Assembly (NCBI GenBank): GCA_024704175.1
Contig: CP085629.1
Coordinates: 4,650,001 to 4,714,000 of the forward strand
DNA length: 64,000 bases
Reading direction: 5' to 3'
DNA from: Paenibacillus sp. P25
Lineage (GTDB): Bacteria; Bacillota; Bacilli; Paenibacillales; NBRC-103111
Numbering within the stretch: the stretch's first letter is position 1; each line of letters starts with the position of its first letter. A model generated the notes under the pieces. It searched no databases. It was not told where the DNA came from and saw nothing but the letters and a program-made list of their open reading frames with translations. Below, piece after piece: positions 46,138-55,586 of the stretch. The position numbers and the translations under genes were made by a program.

Positions 46138-47366
46138 CGGTCATCACTCCTTGAAATACGCTTTCGTCCGGACTAAAGGCGACCACGAACCGGTCGATTT
46201 CCTCTTCCGTGTTGTACAAATAAAAACTGGCGCGCGCTGTAGCGCCGGCATGCCAATGCTCGATCAGGGGCTGGCAGCAATGATGGCCTGCACGAATGGC
46301 GATCCCATACGTATCCAGCACGGTGGCTACATCATGCGGATGAATCGTCCCCAGATTAAACGTAATCAGCCCCAAACGGCCGTCCTCCGGCCCATAGATC
46401 GATAAATGCGGGATCCGCTTCATTTGCTCCATCGCATAAGAGGTCAAATGCTTGTCATGTTCCGCTATGCGCTCCATTCCGATTTGCTCCAGCAAATCGA
46501 TCGCCGCACCCAAGCCGATAGCCCCGGCGATGACCGGCGTACCTGCTTCAAACTTCCACGGCGGCTCCTTCCATAACGATTCGTACAAGCCGACCCGGCC
46601 GATCATTTCTCCACCGAATTCGACCGGCTCCATCCGTTCAAGAAGCTGCTTTCTTCCATAAAGAACCCCGATACCGGTAGGGCCGCACATTTTATGGCCC
46701 GAGAACGCATAGAAGTCGCAGCCGAGTTCCTGAACGTTCACCTTCATATGGGGAACGCTTTGCGCTCCGTCTACGACAAGAACCGCCCCATTCTGATGGG
46801 CCAGATCCGCAAGCGGCTTCACCGGGTTGGCAACACCCAGCACATTGGATACATGCGAAACCGATACCACCTTGGTCCGGGGGTAATCGTTTCGGCGGCA
46901 GCTTCCATGGTGAAGGTCCCGTCCGGCTCAAGCGGAATAAATTTAAGTACGGCTCCTGCCCTCTTGGCCGCCTGCTGCCACGGAATCAAATTGCTGTGAT
47001 GCTCCATGGCGGACACTACGATCTCGTCCCCGCTCCTGCATACCGCCCGCGCATAGCCGCTTGCGACTAGATTCAGGGCCGACGTCGCCCCCCGGGTAAA
47101 AATAATCTCCTGCGCCGATCCCGCATGAAGAAAACGGGTCGCCTTGGCCCGCGCAGCCTCGTATGCATCCGTCGCCCGCGAACCGAGCGTGTGAACCCCC
47201 GGTGAACGTTGGCATTGTCCCATTCGTAAAACCGCTTCATGGCCTCCATGACCTGAATGGGCTTTTGAGCGGAAGCGGCATTATCCAGATAGACTAGGGG
47301 ATTTCCGTTCACCTGTTGATCCAATATCGGAAACAGCTTTCGTATGTCATTAGACAGCATGTTCAC
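46121..47366 (-). CDS. sufS: Cysteine desulfurase (SufS-type), two frameshifts
   Basis: PLP enzyme that takes sulfur from cysteine as a persulfide. N-terminus LVYLDNAASAQKPIQVMEAM, SAMEHHSNLIPWQQ, PLP lysine in FYAFSGHKMCGPTGIG, and the active-site loop RAGHHCCQP with the catalytic cysteine. Shifts near 47200 (GGGG for GGGGG) and 46885. No sufCDUB genes are nearby, so this is likely a second copy outside the Suf operon. A MOSC gene upstream in the same cluster could accept its sulfur. Confidence 0.9.
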
Positions 47367-48670
47367 CCCTCCGTTATCTCTCTTAAGACGTGATAATGAG
47401 ACTGTATCGTAGCTTCGATATCTTCGTCCGAATGGGAGGTTGAGACGAACATGACTTCATAGGGGGTCGGAGCTGTCACAACTCCATGGTCGAGCATGGC
47501 GGCATAATACTTTTTAAATAAATGCATATCGGATAATTGGGCTGTTTCATAATCGACCACTTCATACTTCGTAAAATAGGGGCAAAGCATCGAACCTACT
47601 CTGTTGATCTGCAAAGGGACCCCGGTCATTTCCGCATTTTGCAGAAAACCTTCCGCCAGCCGGGCCGCTTTGGCCTCCAGAACGTCATAAATGCCGGGCT
47701 CGGCAAGCGGCTTCAAGGTCGTGTATCCGGCCGCCATGGCCAGCGGATTGCCGGATAACGTTCCGGCTTGGTAGACCGGTCCGACAGGGGCGATCAGCTC
47801 CATGATTTCGCGTCTCCCTCCGTAAGCGCCGACCGGAAGTCCGCCGCCGATGACCTTGCCCAGGCACGTGAGATCCGGCTGTATTCCGTACATCCCCTGC
47901 GCCCCATGATACCCGACACGGAAGCCCGTCATCACTTCGTCGAATATAAGCAGGCTTCCGTACCGTGCGGTAATGTCCCTTAGCCCTTCAAGGAATCCGG
48001 GCCGGGGCGGTATAACACCCATATTTCCTGCGACCGGTTCGACAATGACGGCAGCGATTTGTTCCCCGTATCGTTCAAAAGCAATAAGCACACCTTCCAA
48101 ATCGTTATAGGGCACGGCAATCGTGTTCGCAGCAATAGGGCCGGGAACCCCCGGACTGCCCGGCAGACCGAGCGTTGCCAGTCCGGAGCCGGATTGGGCC
48201 AACAAAGCGTCGGCATGTCCGTGATAGCCCCCTTGGAATTTCAATATTTTGGGCCGATTCGTAAATCCTCTTGCCAAGCGTAAGGCGCTCATGACCGCTT
48301 CCGTGCCGGAATTAACCATACGCACCATTTCGACGGATGGAACGGCTTCACAGATCAACCCGGCCAGCCTCGTTTCCATCTCGGTCGGCAAACCGAAGCT
48401 TGTGCCCTGCATCGCCGCTTTCCGTACGGTCTTGACCACCTCCGGATGGGCATGTCCCAATATCAAAGGGCCCCACGAGCCGATATAATCGATAAATTCA
48501 TTCCCGTCGATATCAACTATCCGGGATCCCCGGCCGCTTGCAACAAAAACCGGAGTCAAGCCGACAGACGCAAATGCGCGAACCGGACTGTTCACCCCGC
48601 CGGGAATGACGCGTTTGGTCGCCTCGAATGCTTCTCTTGAGTGCAGATCTTTCCTCCTCTTGCTCTCCAT
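47363..48670 (-). CDS. hemL: Glutamate-1-semialdehyde 2,1-aminomutase
   Basis: PLP enzyme that makes 5-aminolevulinate for heme. 435 residues, intact. VIPGGVNSPVRAF, GHAHPEVV, MVNSGTEAVMSALRLARG, GGYHGHADALL, and the PLP lysine CLGKVIGGGLPVGAYGG are canonical. Other hem genes (hemA, hemC, hemB), next to which hemL usually lies, are absent here, so this is probably the second copy that many Bacilli carry. Overlaps sufS by 4 bp. Confidence 0.93.
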   Translation of the reverse strand: MESKRRKDLHSREAFEATKRVIPGGVNSPVRAFASVGLTPVFVASGRGSRIVDIDGNEFIDYIGSWGPLILGHAHPEVVKTVRKAAMQGTSFGLPTEMETRLAGLICEAVPSVEMVRMVNSGTEAVMSALRLARGFTNRPKILKFQGGYHGHADALLAQSGSGLATLGLPGSPGVPGPIAANTIAVPYNDLEGVLIAFERYGEQIAAVIVEPVAGNMGVIPPRPGFLEGLRDITARYGSLLIFDEVMTGFRVGYHGAQGMYGIQPDLTCLGKVIGGGLPVGAYGGRREIMELIAPVGPVYQAGTLSGNPLAMAAGYTTLKPLAEPGIYDVLEAKAARLAEGFLQNAEMTGVPLQINRVGSMLCPYFTKYEVVDYETAQLSDMHLFKKYYAAMLDHGVVTAPTPYEVMFVSTSHSDEDIEATIQSHYHVLREITEG

Positions 48671-48686
48671 ACGTCATCCCACCTTC

Positions 48687-49931
48687 TCATCCTTCAGCTT
48701 CGTATAAAGGGAAACGGCTTGTCATATCCTTCACCTTACGGCTCACTTGTTCCAGAATGACCGGGCGCCGCGGATTTTTTAAGGCGAGGGCAATCAGGCC
48801 GGCAATCTCTTTCATGACCTGGGTTCCCATACCTCTTGTGGTTACCGCCGGAGTTCCCAGCCGAATCCCGCTCGTTACCAGCGGACTGGCTGTATCGAAC
48901 GGGATGGCATTTTTGTTCACCGTTATTCCTACGCTGTCAAGCAATTGCTGGGCTTCCCGGCCGGTCAGACCGATGTTTCGCAGATCCATCAGAATCAGAT
49001 GATTGTCCGTTCCGCCTGTGATCACATGCAGCCCTTCCGATAGCAGCGCTTCCGCCAGGATTTTAGCGTTCTCTATCACACGTTCCATATATACCTTGAA
49101 CTTAGGCCCGGTGGCTTCTCCGAATGCAACGGCTTTGGCGGCAATGATATTCATGAGCGGACCGCCTTGCGTGGTGGGGAATACCGCTTTGTCAATGGCC
49201 TGCGCCCACGAGCTTCGGCATAAAATCACTCCGCCTCTGGGACCGCGAAGCGTTTTATGGGTTGTCGTTGTGACAAAGTGAGCGTGAGGCACGGGATTCG
49301 GATGCAGGCCTGCTGCGACAAGCCCCGCGATGTGCGCCATATCGACCAGGAACAAGGCGCCGGTTTCTTCGGCAATCCGGGCAAAGGGCTCAAATTCAAT
49401 CGTTCTCGGGTAAGCACTTGCTCCTACGACAATCATGCGCGGCTTATGTTTATGCGCCAGTTTCCGCACTTCGTCAAAATCAATACGGTAGGTTTGAGCG
49501 TTAACCCCGTAGGGGATAAAGTTATACAATTGCCCTGAAGCATTCACCGGGCTCCCGTGCGTCAAATGGCCGCCGTGCGAGAGATTCATACCCAGGATGG
49601 TATCCCCGCACTTTACTGCCGCAAAGTAAACCGCCATGTTCGCCTGCGCTCCCGAATGCGGCTGCACATTGGCATGCTCGGCGCCGAACAGGTCCTTGAC
49701 CCGCTGTCTTGCCGTTTCTTCCACGATATCCACATATTCGCAGCCGCCGTAATACCTTTTCCCGGGATAGCCTTCGGCGTATTTGTTGGTGAGGACCGTC
49801 CCCATCGATTCCAGTACGGCTCCGCTCACGAAATTTTCCGACGCAATCAGCTCCAGCTTGCCGCTTTGCCGCTCCTGCTCCTGCCGAATGGCCTGAGCTA
49901 TAGCAGGATCTTGCTCGAGTAGATGCTGCAC
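48687..49931 (-). CDS. glyA: Serine hydroxymethyltransferase
   Basis: PLP enzyme interconverting serine and glycine with tetrahydrofolate. 414 residues, intact: LELIASENFVSGAVLE, TNKYAEGYPGKRYYGG, and the PLP lysine VVTTTTHKTLRGPRGG (here FVTTTTHKTLRG). It lies 16 bp before hemL and 15 bp after the decarboxylase gene. Usual glyA neighbours (upp, rpiB) are missing, again suggesting an extra copy. Confidence 0.93.
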   Translation of the reverse strand: MQHLLEQDPAIAQAIRQEQERQSGKLELIASENFVSGAVLESMGTVLTNKYAEGYPGKRYYGGCEYVDIVEETARQRVKDLFGAEHANVQPHSGAQANMAVYFAAVKCGDTILGMNLSHGGHLTHGSPVNASGQLYNFIPYGVNAQTYRIDFDEVRKLAHKHKPRMIVVGASAYPRTIEFEPFARIAEETGALFLVDMAHIAGLVAAGLHPNPVPHAHFVTTTTHKTLRGPRGGVILCRSSWAQAIDKAVFPTTQGGPLMNIIAAKAVAFGEATGPKFKVYMERVIENAKILAEALLSEGLHVITGGTDNHLILMDLRNIGLTGREAQQLLDSVGITVNKNAIPFDTASPLVTSGIRLGTPAVTTRGMGTQVMKEIAGLIALALKNPRRPVILEQVSRKVKDMTSRFPLYEAEG

Positions 49932-49946
49932 TCCATATTCCCCCTA

Positions 49947-51416
49947 CTAATAAATAGCTTTCGCTTCAACCACGACCTTGACAGATTGCAGTGATAGATC
50001 TTCCGGCCCCTTCACGGGCAAACCGACTTCCAAATGATCGAGAATATAGCGGATATGCTGTTCCGCAATCACCTCTCCGGGCAGCAAAATAGGAATTCCC
50101 GGCGGGTATACATAAATAGATTCCGCTATAATGCGTCCGGCCGATTGCTTAAAGGGGAGAGTCTCGGTATCTCCATAGAAAGCGTCTCTTGGGGTCAGCG
50201 TCAGCTGCGGAATGTCGGGAATGGCTACATGGATTTCCCGAATTTTATTATTATGCAGATGGGCCTCCGCGAGCTCTTGCAAAGCCTTCAGCAAGCAATC
50301 GATCGTCTTCTTCGAATCGCCCGGCGTCACGAGGCACAGGATATTGTACAAATCGCTGAGCTCCACCTCGATCTGGTAGTGCTCCCGCAGCCAATTCTCC
50401 GCATCATACCCCGTAATCCCGAGGCCTCTGACATGGACGGTAAGCTTCGTAAGATCAAAATCAAACGCCGCATCGGTCCATAATATCTCTCTGCCAAAGG
50501 AACAAAGGCCGGGGATTTCATTGATTCGTTTTCTCGCATAATCGGCCAGACGCATGGCTTTCTCCGACAGCTCTCGGCCTTGCTCGGCAAGATATTTGCG
50601 GGCCGTGTCGAGGGACGCCAATAAGATGTAAGAAGTCGACGTGGTGGTCAGCATGCTGAAGATCGTCTGCACCTTCTTCGGTTGAACCAGCCCTTCTCGG
50701 ATATGAAGAATCGAGCTTTGGGTCAAGGAGCCGCCCAGTTTGTGCATGCTGGTTGCGGCCATATCCGCTCCGGCCTGCATCGCCGATAGGGGCAACTTAT
50801 CGTGAAAATGCAGCGGCGCCCCATGAGCCTCATCAACGAGGACCGGCATGCCGTATTGGTGGGCCAGATCCACGATCGCCTTCAAATTGGTGCAGACGCC
50901 GAAGTAAGTCGGATTGATCACAAGCACCGCCTTCGCATCCGGATGTCTCTCGATGGCCTTCTTCACCGAGCGGACGGAAACGCCGTGGTCGATGCCCCAC
51001 CTGGCATCCCGTTCAGGGATGACAAAGACCGGTTTGGCGCCGGAAAAGATAATGGCCGACAACACCGACTTGTGCAGGTTCCGCGGGACGATGATTTTAT
51101 CTCCCGGTCCGCATACCGCCATGATCATGGTCATAATGGCGCCGCTTGTTCCCTGCACGGAAAACAAAGAATAGTCGGAACCAAAGGCATGAGCGACCAG
51201 CCGCTGCGCTTCGTCAATGACTCCGGTCGGCTGATGCAGATCGTCAAGAGGTGCAATATTGATTAAATCGATGGATAGCGTATTCTCTCCCAGGAAGGTT
51301 TTGAACCCTTCTTCCATGCCCTCTCCCTTCTTATGACCCGGAATATGGAACGGAATCGGGCCGCGCTCGATATGCTCAAGCAACGCGGTAAATAAGGGCG
51401 TACGATGATGATCCAT
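49947..51416 (-). CDS. Orn/Lys/Arg decarboxylase (SpeA/Cad type)
   Basis: PLP-dependent fold-I basic amino acid decarboxylase of about 490 residues. FHIPGHKKGEGM, VQGTSGAIMTMIMAV, VLVDEAHGAPLHFH and the PLP lysine ATSMHKLGGSLTQSS are clear; the C-terminal domain has GDTETLPFKQSAGRIIAESIYVYPPGIP. Start at 51416 (MDHHRTPLFTALLEH); the long in-frame extension upstream overlaps ctaB and is not expected. Substrate among ornithine, lysine and arginine cannot be told. Product would be a polyamine precursor. Confidence 0.9.
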   Translation of the reverse strand: MDHHRTPLFTALLEHIERGPIPFHIPGHKKGEGMEEGFKTFLGENTLSIDLINIAPLDDLHQPTGVIDEAQRLVAHAFGSDYSLFSVQGTSGAIMTMIMAVCGPGDKIIVPRNLHKSVLSAIIFSGAKPVFVIPERDARWGIDHGVSVRSVKKAIERHPDAKAVLVINPTYFGVCTNLKAIVDLAHQYGMPVLVDEAHGAPLHFHDKLPLSAMQAGADMAATSMHKLGGSLTQSSILHIREGLVQPKKVQTIFSMLTTTSTSYILLASLDTARKYLAEQGRELSEKAMRLADYARKRINEIPGLCSFGREILWTDAAFDFDLTKLTVHVRGLGITGYDAENWLREHYQIEVELSDLYNILCLVTPGDSKKTIDCLLKALQELAEAHLHNNKIREIHVAIPDIPQLTLTPRDAFYGDTETLPFKQSAGRIIAESIYVYPPGIPILLPGEVIAEQHIRYILDHLEVGLPVKGPEDLSLQSVKVVVEAKAIY

Positions 51417-51424
51417 TTTCTGTT

Positions 51425-52359
51425 TCAAATCCCTTCCGACAAAATAAATCGAGCGGCATAAGCTTCCGGCCTCCAGGCCGTTTCGATGATGATGACCAGG
51501 AATGATATCGATAAAAAATAGAGAGAAATCCGGAAGCTGGCTGCAGCCCATTTCCTCTCATCCTTCGCAAACAAACCATAAAGACACATGGCGAACCAGA
51601 TGGCAAGGCCTAGGGAGGAAACGGTTAAGTAATAAATGCCGACATAGCCGCTCACAAATAAGAAATAATTAACGATAAACAAAGCGGCGACATAGGGCAG
51701 CATTTGAACTTTTGTCCGGCGCACGCCTTTGACGACGGGGGGAGCAGCGGATAGCCTGCCGCCCGGTATTCCTCCTTCTTTAAGATCCCAAGTGCCCAAA
51801 AATGCGGCGGTCGCCATAAAAAAAGCAAAAAAAATAACAGCCATGCGCCGAGATCCAGTTCATGGGAGAAACTGCAATATCCAATCATGGGCGGCATCGA
51901 TCCGGAAATCCCTCCGACCGATGTGCTCCAGGTTGATGCTGGCTTCAGCCATGCCGTATAAATCACTACGTAAACCAATAAGCCGATGAAGCCTAACATC
52001 ATGCTTAAAGGGGAAACGAAGAAATATAAAATGACTAGTCCAAGCAAGGCCGTGCCGATGCCGGCCGACAGGACATATCCCGCCTTCAACCGGCCGCCGG
52101 GCAGCGGCCGGTTCTTCGTCCTCTCCATTTTCAAATCGCGGAACCGGTCCAGGAAATTATTCATCATAGAAGCCGCAGCAATGACTAACGCCGTCCCCGC
52201 CAGCATGAAGATCAGGCTTGCATATTCAAACTGCCATCCTGAGGCAAGGCAGCCTCCGGCAAATGCACAGAACAAATTCTCCGCCAGGATTCTCGGCTTG
52301 ATCACCGAGATCCAGTCTCTCCAGGAGCCTCCGCTCAAGTTCATCAACTTACGCACCAC
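51425..52359 (-). CDS. ctaB: Protoheme IX farnesyltransferase (heme o synthase), one frameshift
   Basis: UbiA-type membrane prenyltransferase with about eight helices. It attaches a farnesyl group to heme b for terminal oxidases. NNFLDRFRDLKMERTKNRPLP contains the Asp-rich substrate motif and the CtaB-specific ERTKNRPL. The frame shifts near 51757 (PLLP/VVKGVRRTK). Start is a GTG at 52359 or an ATG at 52344. It is the one clear non-PLP enzyme of the cluster, but it shares the heme theme with hemL. Confidence 0.88.
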
Positions 52360-52368
52360 CCTTATTCA

Positions 52369-53050
52369 TCACCTTCCGAATAAAGCCGATCCCAGCCGCT
52401 GACCAAGTGGCTCCTTCTTCGACCGCTATTCCAAAATCATTGGACATACCCATGGACAGATGTCTTATCGAATAAGGAAAAATGCTTCTCGCATTCAATT
52501 CGTTCCGCGACCGTTTTAACTCTCTAAATACGGACCTGGTTGCTTCGGCATCCGCCTCGAGCGGGGCCATGGTCATCAGTCCGACGACCTGAATGTGCTT
52601 CATTCGTGAAACTTCTTCTGCGAATGCGAATAACGCTTCCGGAGCAAGCCCTTGTTTGCTTGCCTCTCCCGAAACATTGACCTGGATAAAGCATGGAACG
52701 TCAAGATTTAAGCTGTCGGCCCTCTTCTCGATTTCCTTCGCCAGCGTGATCCGGTCCAGGGAATGAATATAATCAAATCTGCCGACTACATCCTTCACCT
52801 TATTCGTTTGCAAATGACCGATAAAATGCCACGATCCCTTTGAGTGTAAGGCCTCCCATTTTAACCGGGCCTCCTTCGCGCGACTTTCGCCGACATGGGA
52901 TAATCCCAGCTGCAGGGCCTCTTCCGTTACTTGCAGCGTCGAATATTTGGTTACGGCAATGATCTGAACTTCCGCCCGATCTCTTCCGCTGCGCTCACAA
53001 GCTTGATGAATGCGCCGTTCAATCTCGATTAACCGATCCTGTAAATTCAA
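52369..53050 (-). CDS. yggS: YggS-family PLP homeostasis protein, C-terminal frameshifts
   Basis: A TIM-barrel protein that binds PLP and keeps free B6 and amino acid levels balanced. PLP lysine in IIAVTKYST; LGLSHVGESRAKEA, WHFIGHLQTNK, VNVSGEASKQGL and LSMGMSNDFGIAVEEGATW are conserved. As written the frame runs to 52349, but adding two bases near 52390 gives the normal ending SALFGR with a stop at 52369. Housekeeping yggS is usually beside sepF/ylm genes; here it sits between a MOSC gene and ctaB. Confidence 0.9.
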
Positions 53051-53062
53051 TGCAGACCCACC

Positions 53063-53743
53063 TCACTTGTCGCCGGTCAATCGTTCCCGGGAATCCGTCT
53101 CCTTCCCTTCCAAACGTTTTAACAGCGTTTTTTTCCAGTTTGCCGACAATTCGTCCACTTCAAGTATTTTTCTGATGCCTTCGATGTCCTCTTTCTCATG
53201 ATGCATGATCCGGTTCGCATAGGACACCGTAACGGCTTTGGGGTGACGGGAAATCCTGCTTAGAGCGGTCGCCGCAGGCACGACTCCTTCCTGCAGTACA
53301 CGAAAGTAAAAGCCGGTATAGCCGGTTTCCTGCACTTTCAGCGGCATATCGGGCGAGTCGTATTTTACGGACAATTTATAGCAAGGTCGCCGGGGTTGGC
53401 TGACCTGCACCGTCGCTTCGCCCAGTTGAAATATATCGCCGATGCAGACGTCCGCTTCGAGCAGTCCCTGGATCGTCAAATTTTCTCCGAACGCTCCGTA
53501 TGGAAGCGGCTTATTTAATTCCTTCTCCCAGAATGGATAGTGCTCATATGGATACACGCATACGGCCTTCTCCCTGCCGCCATGATGAACCAGGTCCGCC
53601 TGCCCGTCCCCCTCGAAGTTCAAACCGGATAAAAATAGGGACCGATGGACAGGTCGCTTGAATATTCCGGTAGAAACTTCTTTATTTTTAAAGTGTATCT
53701 GTTGGGGTTTACCTATATTGACCGAAAGGATTTCGGCAATCAT
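53063..53743 (-). CDS. MOSC domain protein (YiiM-like)
   Basis: 226 residues, intact. ILSVNIGKPQQIHFKNKEVSTGIFKRPV at the N-terminus, GLNFEGDGQADLVHHGGREKAV in the MOSC core, and SQPRRPCYKLS with the invariant cysteine proposed to carry sulfur. MOSC domains deliver or use sulfur from PLP-dependent cysteine desulfurases (as in Moco sulfurase), and YiiM-like proteins detoxify N-hydroxylated bases. ATG lies just after the pdxS stop. Confidence 0.9.
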   Translation of the reverse strand: MIAEILSVNIGKPQQIHFKNKEVSTGIFKRPVHRSLFLSGLNFEGDGQADLVHHGGREKAVCVYPYEHYPFWEKELNKPLPYGAFGENLTIQGLLEADVCIGDIFQLGEATVQVSQPRRPCYKLSVKYDSPDMPLKVQETGYTGFYFRVLQEGVVPAATALSRISRHPKAVTVSYANRIMHHEKEDIEGIRKILEVDELSANWKKTLLKRLEGKETDSRERLTGDK

Positions 53744-53746
53744 TGG

Positions 53747-54629
53747 CTACCACCCCCGTTCCTGCATACGTTCATGAGCCTCGATCTTGGCGATTTCGAG
53801 CCCTTTCATCGGTGCGCCCAAGCTCTTGGATACTTCCGCAATCAGCCCAAAGTCCGTATAATGCGTTGCCGCTTGTACGATGGCACGGGCGAATTTCTCC
53901 GGTCTGCCCGGATTTGAAAATGCCTGATCCGACAAACACACCGTCCGCCCCCAGCACCATCATTAAAGCGGCATCCGCCGGCGTAGCCACGCCTCCTGCG
54001 GCAAAGTTCACAACCGGCAGTTTCCCCGTTTCCTTGACCTGCAGCAGCAAATCATAGGGAGCGCTGATCTGCTTGGCTTCCGCCATCAGTTCATCCTTGC
54101 TCATGGCCTGCACCTTGCGGATTTGCCCCAGCATTAGACGCATATGGCGCACGGCTTCGACAATATTGCCGGTTCCGGGCTCCCCTTTGGTTCGAATCAT
54201 CGATGCGCCTTCTCCGATTCTGCGCAGGGCTTCGCCCAAATCCCTCGCACCGCATACAAAGGGGATTTGAAACTCATTTTTATCGATATGAAAGCACTCG
54301 TCGGCCGGCGTTAAAACTTCGCTTTCGTCTATGTAATCTACGCCGAGAGCTTCCAATACCCGGGCTTCCACATAATGACCGATACGCGCCTTGGCCATGA
54401 CGGGGATGGTGACCACCTTCATCACCTGCTCGATCACAACCGGATCCGCCATGCGGGCAACGCCGCCCGCCGCACGGATATCCGCAGGCACTTTCTCCAA
54501 AGCCATGACCGCCGTGGCTCCGGCCGCTTCGGCGATTTTGGCCTGCTCTGCGTTCATCACATCCATGATGACGCCGCCTTTTTGCATTTCCGCCATACCT
54601 CTTTTAACGCGAATTGTTCCTGTTTCCAT
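53747..54629 (-). CDS. pdxS: Pyridoxal 5'-phosphate synthase subunit PdxS, one frameshift
   Basis: Makes PLP from ribose 5-phosphate, glyceraldehyde 3-phosphate and ammonia. GGVIMDVMNAEQAKIAEAAGA, MALEKVPADIR (substrate lysine), VMAKARIGHYVEA (second lysine) and GSGIFKS phosphate site are canonical. One base is missing near 53918; the restored end reads PGRPEKFARAIVQAATHY and finishes HERMQERGW. No pdxT follows; instead a different class-I amidotransferase gene precedes it by 37 bp. Confidence 0.93.
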
Positions 54630-54665
54630 TTTGCTTCCCCTTGATTTTTTATATCAGCGTCTCAC

Positions 54666-55427
54666 TCAATCGCCAATGATCTTATACGGTTCTCTTGGTA
54701 TATGGGCCAGTGCCTGCTCTGGATGCCGAGATTGGTACTTGCCTTCCAGCGTATTGAGCAGGACGAACAAGATCAGCTTCGATAACGCCAAATATCCCGG
54801 TTGATCCAACATTTCGCAGGGATGCTGCACGTAGGGTCCCGGCTCCAACTCATCGGAACCATGTTCAATGAATCTTTCAATACCGGAGCCGCTGCATTCC
54901 AAATGAAACTGCAGGCCGATCACACGGTCTTCGTAAACGAACATCTGGTTCTTGCAGCCTTGGCTGGATGCCAGGTTCTTCGCCTGCTCCGGCAGTTGAA
55001 ACGTGTCCGCATGCCAATGAAAAGGCACGAACGTTTCCGGAAAGCCTTCAAATAATCCGGATGGCCTGGCCTCTTCCGTGAGACGTACGGGAAACCAGCC
55101 GATCTCTTTATGATCGTTTTTGTATACTTTTCCGCCGATAGCTTCGGCAATCAGCTGCGCTCCCAGGCATATGCCAAGAACCAGCTTCCTTTGCCGGATC
55201 GCTTCCTTGATGAAGTGCTTTTCCGGGACCAGCCAAGGAAACTTTTCCTCGTCATCAACGCCCATCGGACCGCCCAGAACGACCAGCAGATCGAAGTCGG
55301 CAGGGGACGGAAAGGAATGGTTTTCAAATAAAAATGTACCCGTCAGCTCGTATCCTTTTTGCTGCGCCCAGACGGGTATATTTTCAGGCGTTTCAAATGG
55401 AACATGCTGCAAATAGTGAATTCGCAT
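54666..55427 (-). CDS. Class I glutamine amidotransferase (GuaA-N/YfeJ-like)
   Basis: A 253-residue triad amidotransferase: LLVVLGGPMGVDDEEKFPWL, nucleophile in LGICLGAQLIAEAIGG, GWFPVRLTEE, and VIGLQFHLE with His-x-Glu. This is the stand-alone GMP-synthase-like group, not PdxT, which is shorter and has different motifs. ATG at 55427 lies 6 nt after GGAGGGC; an earlier ATG at 55460 lacks a site. First gene of the PLP cluster. Supply of ammonia to PdxS is possible but only inferred from position. Confidence 0.87.
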   Translation of the reverse strand: MRIHYLQHVPFETPENIPVWAQQKGYELTGTFLFENHSFPSPADFDLLVVLGGPMGVDDEEKFPWLVPEKHFIKEAIRQRKLVLGICLGAQLIAEAIGGKVYKNDHKEIGWFPVRLTEEARPSGLFEGFPETFVPFHWHADTFQLPEQAKNLASSQGCKNQMFVYEDRVIGLQFHLECSGSGIERFIEHGSDELEPGPYVQHPCEMLDQPGYLALSKLILFVLLNTLEGKYQSRHPEQALAHIPREPYKIIGD

Positions 55428-55469
55428 CGGCTTGCCCTCCGTGTCGGTTATGGAAATCATTGTGATCCG

Positions 55470-55511
55470 AGTATACGAGCTGAGTTATCATTAAACAATA
55501 CAATTGTTTAT
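55470..55511 (-). promoter_or_regulatory. Promoter and dyad of the PLP-enzyme cluster
   Basis: TTGTTT (55498-55493), 17-bp spacer, TATACT (55475-55470) on the minus strand, 42 bp before the amidotransferase ATG. A dyad AAACAAT-ACA-ATTGTTT (55493-55509) overlaps the -35 box and could be a regulator site. Its core AAT-ACA-ATT is also found (as AAT-TGT-ATT) between serC and lysR. Confidence 0.7.
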
Positions 55512-55547
55512 ATGGATACGATAGTTAATTCCTATGATAGAGGGGAC

Positions 55548-55580
55548 AAAAAACGAGGTGCCGCCAAACGCACCCCGTTC
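55548..55580 (-). terminator. Terminator after the thioredoxin-like gene
   Basis: AACGGGGTGC pairs with GCACCTCGTT (one mismatch), then TTTTTG on the minus strand. It separates the upstream gene from the PLP cluster. Confidence 0.85.
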
Positions 55581-55586
55581 TCCTTC

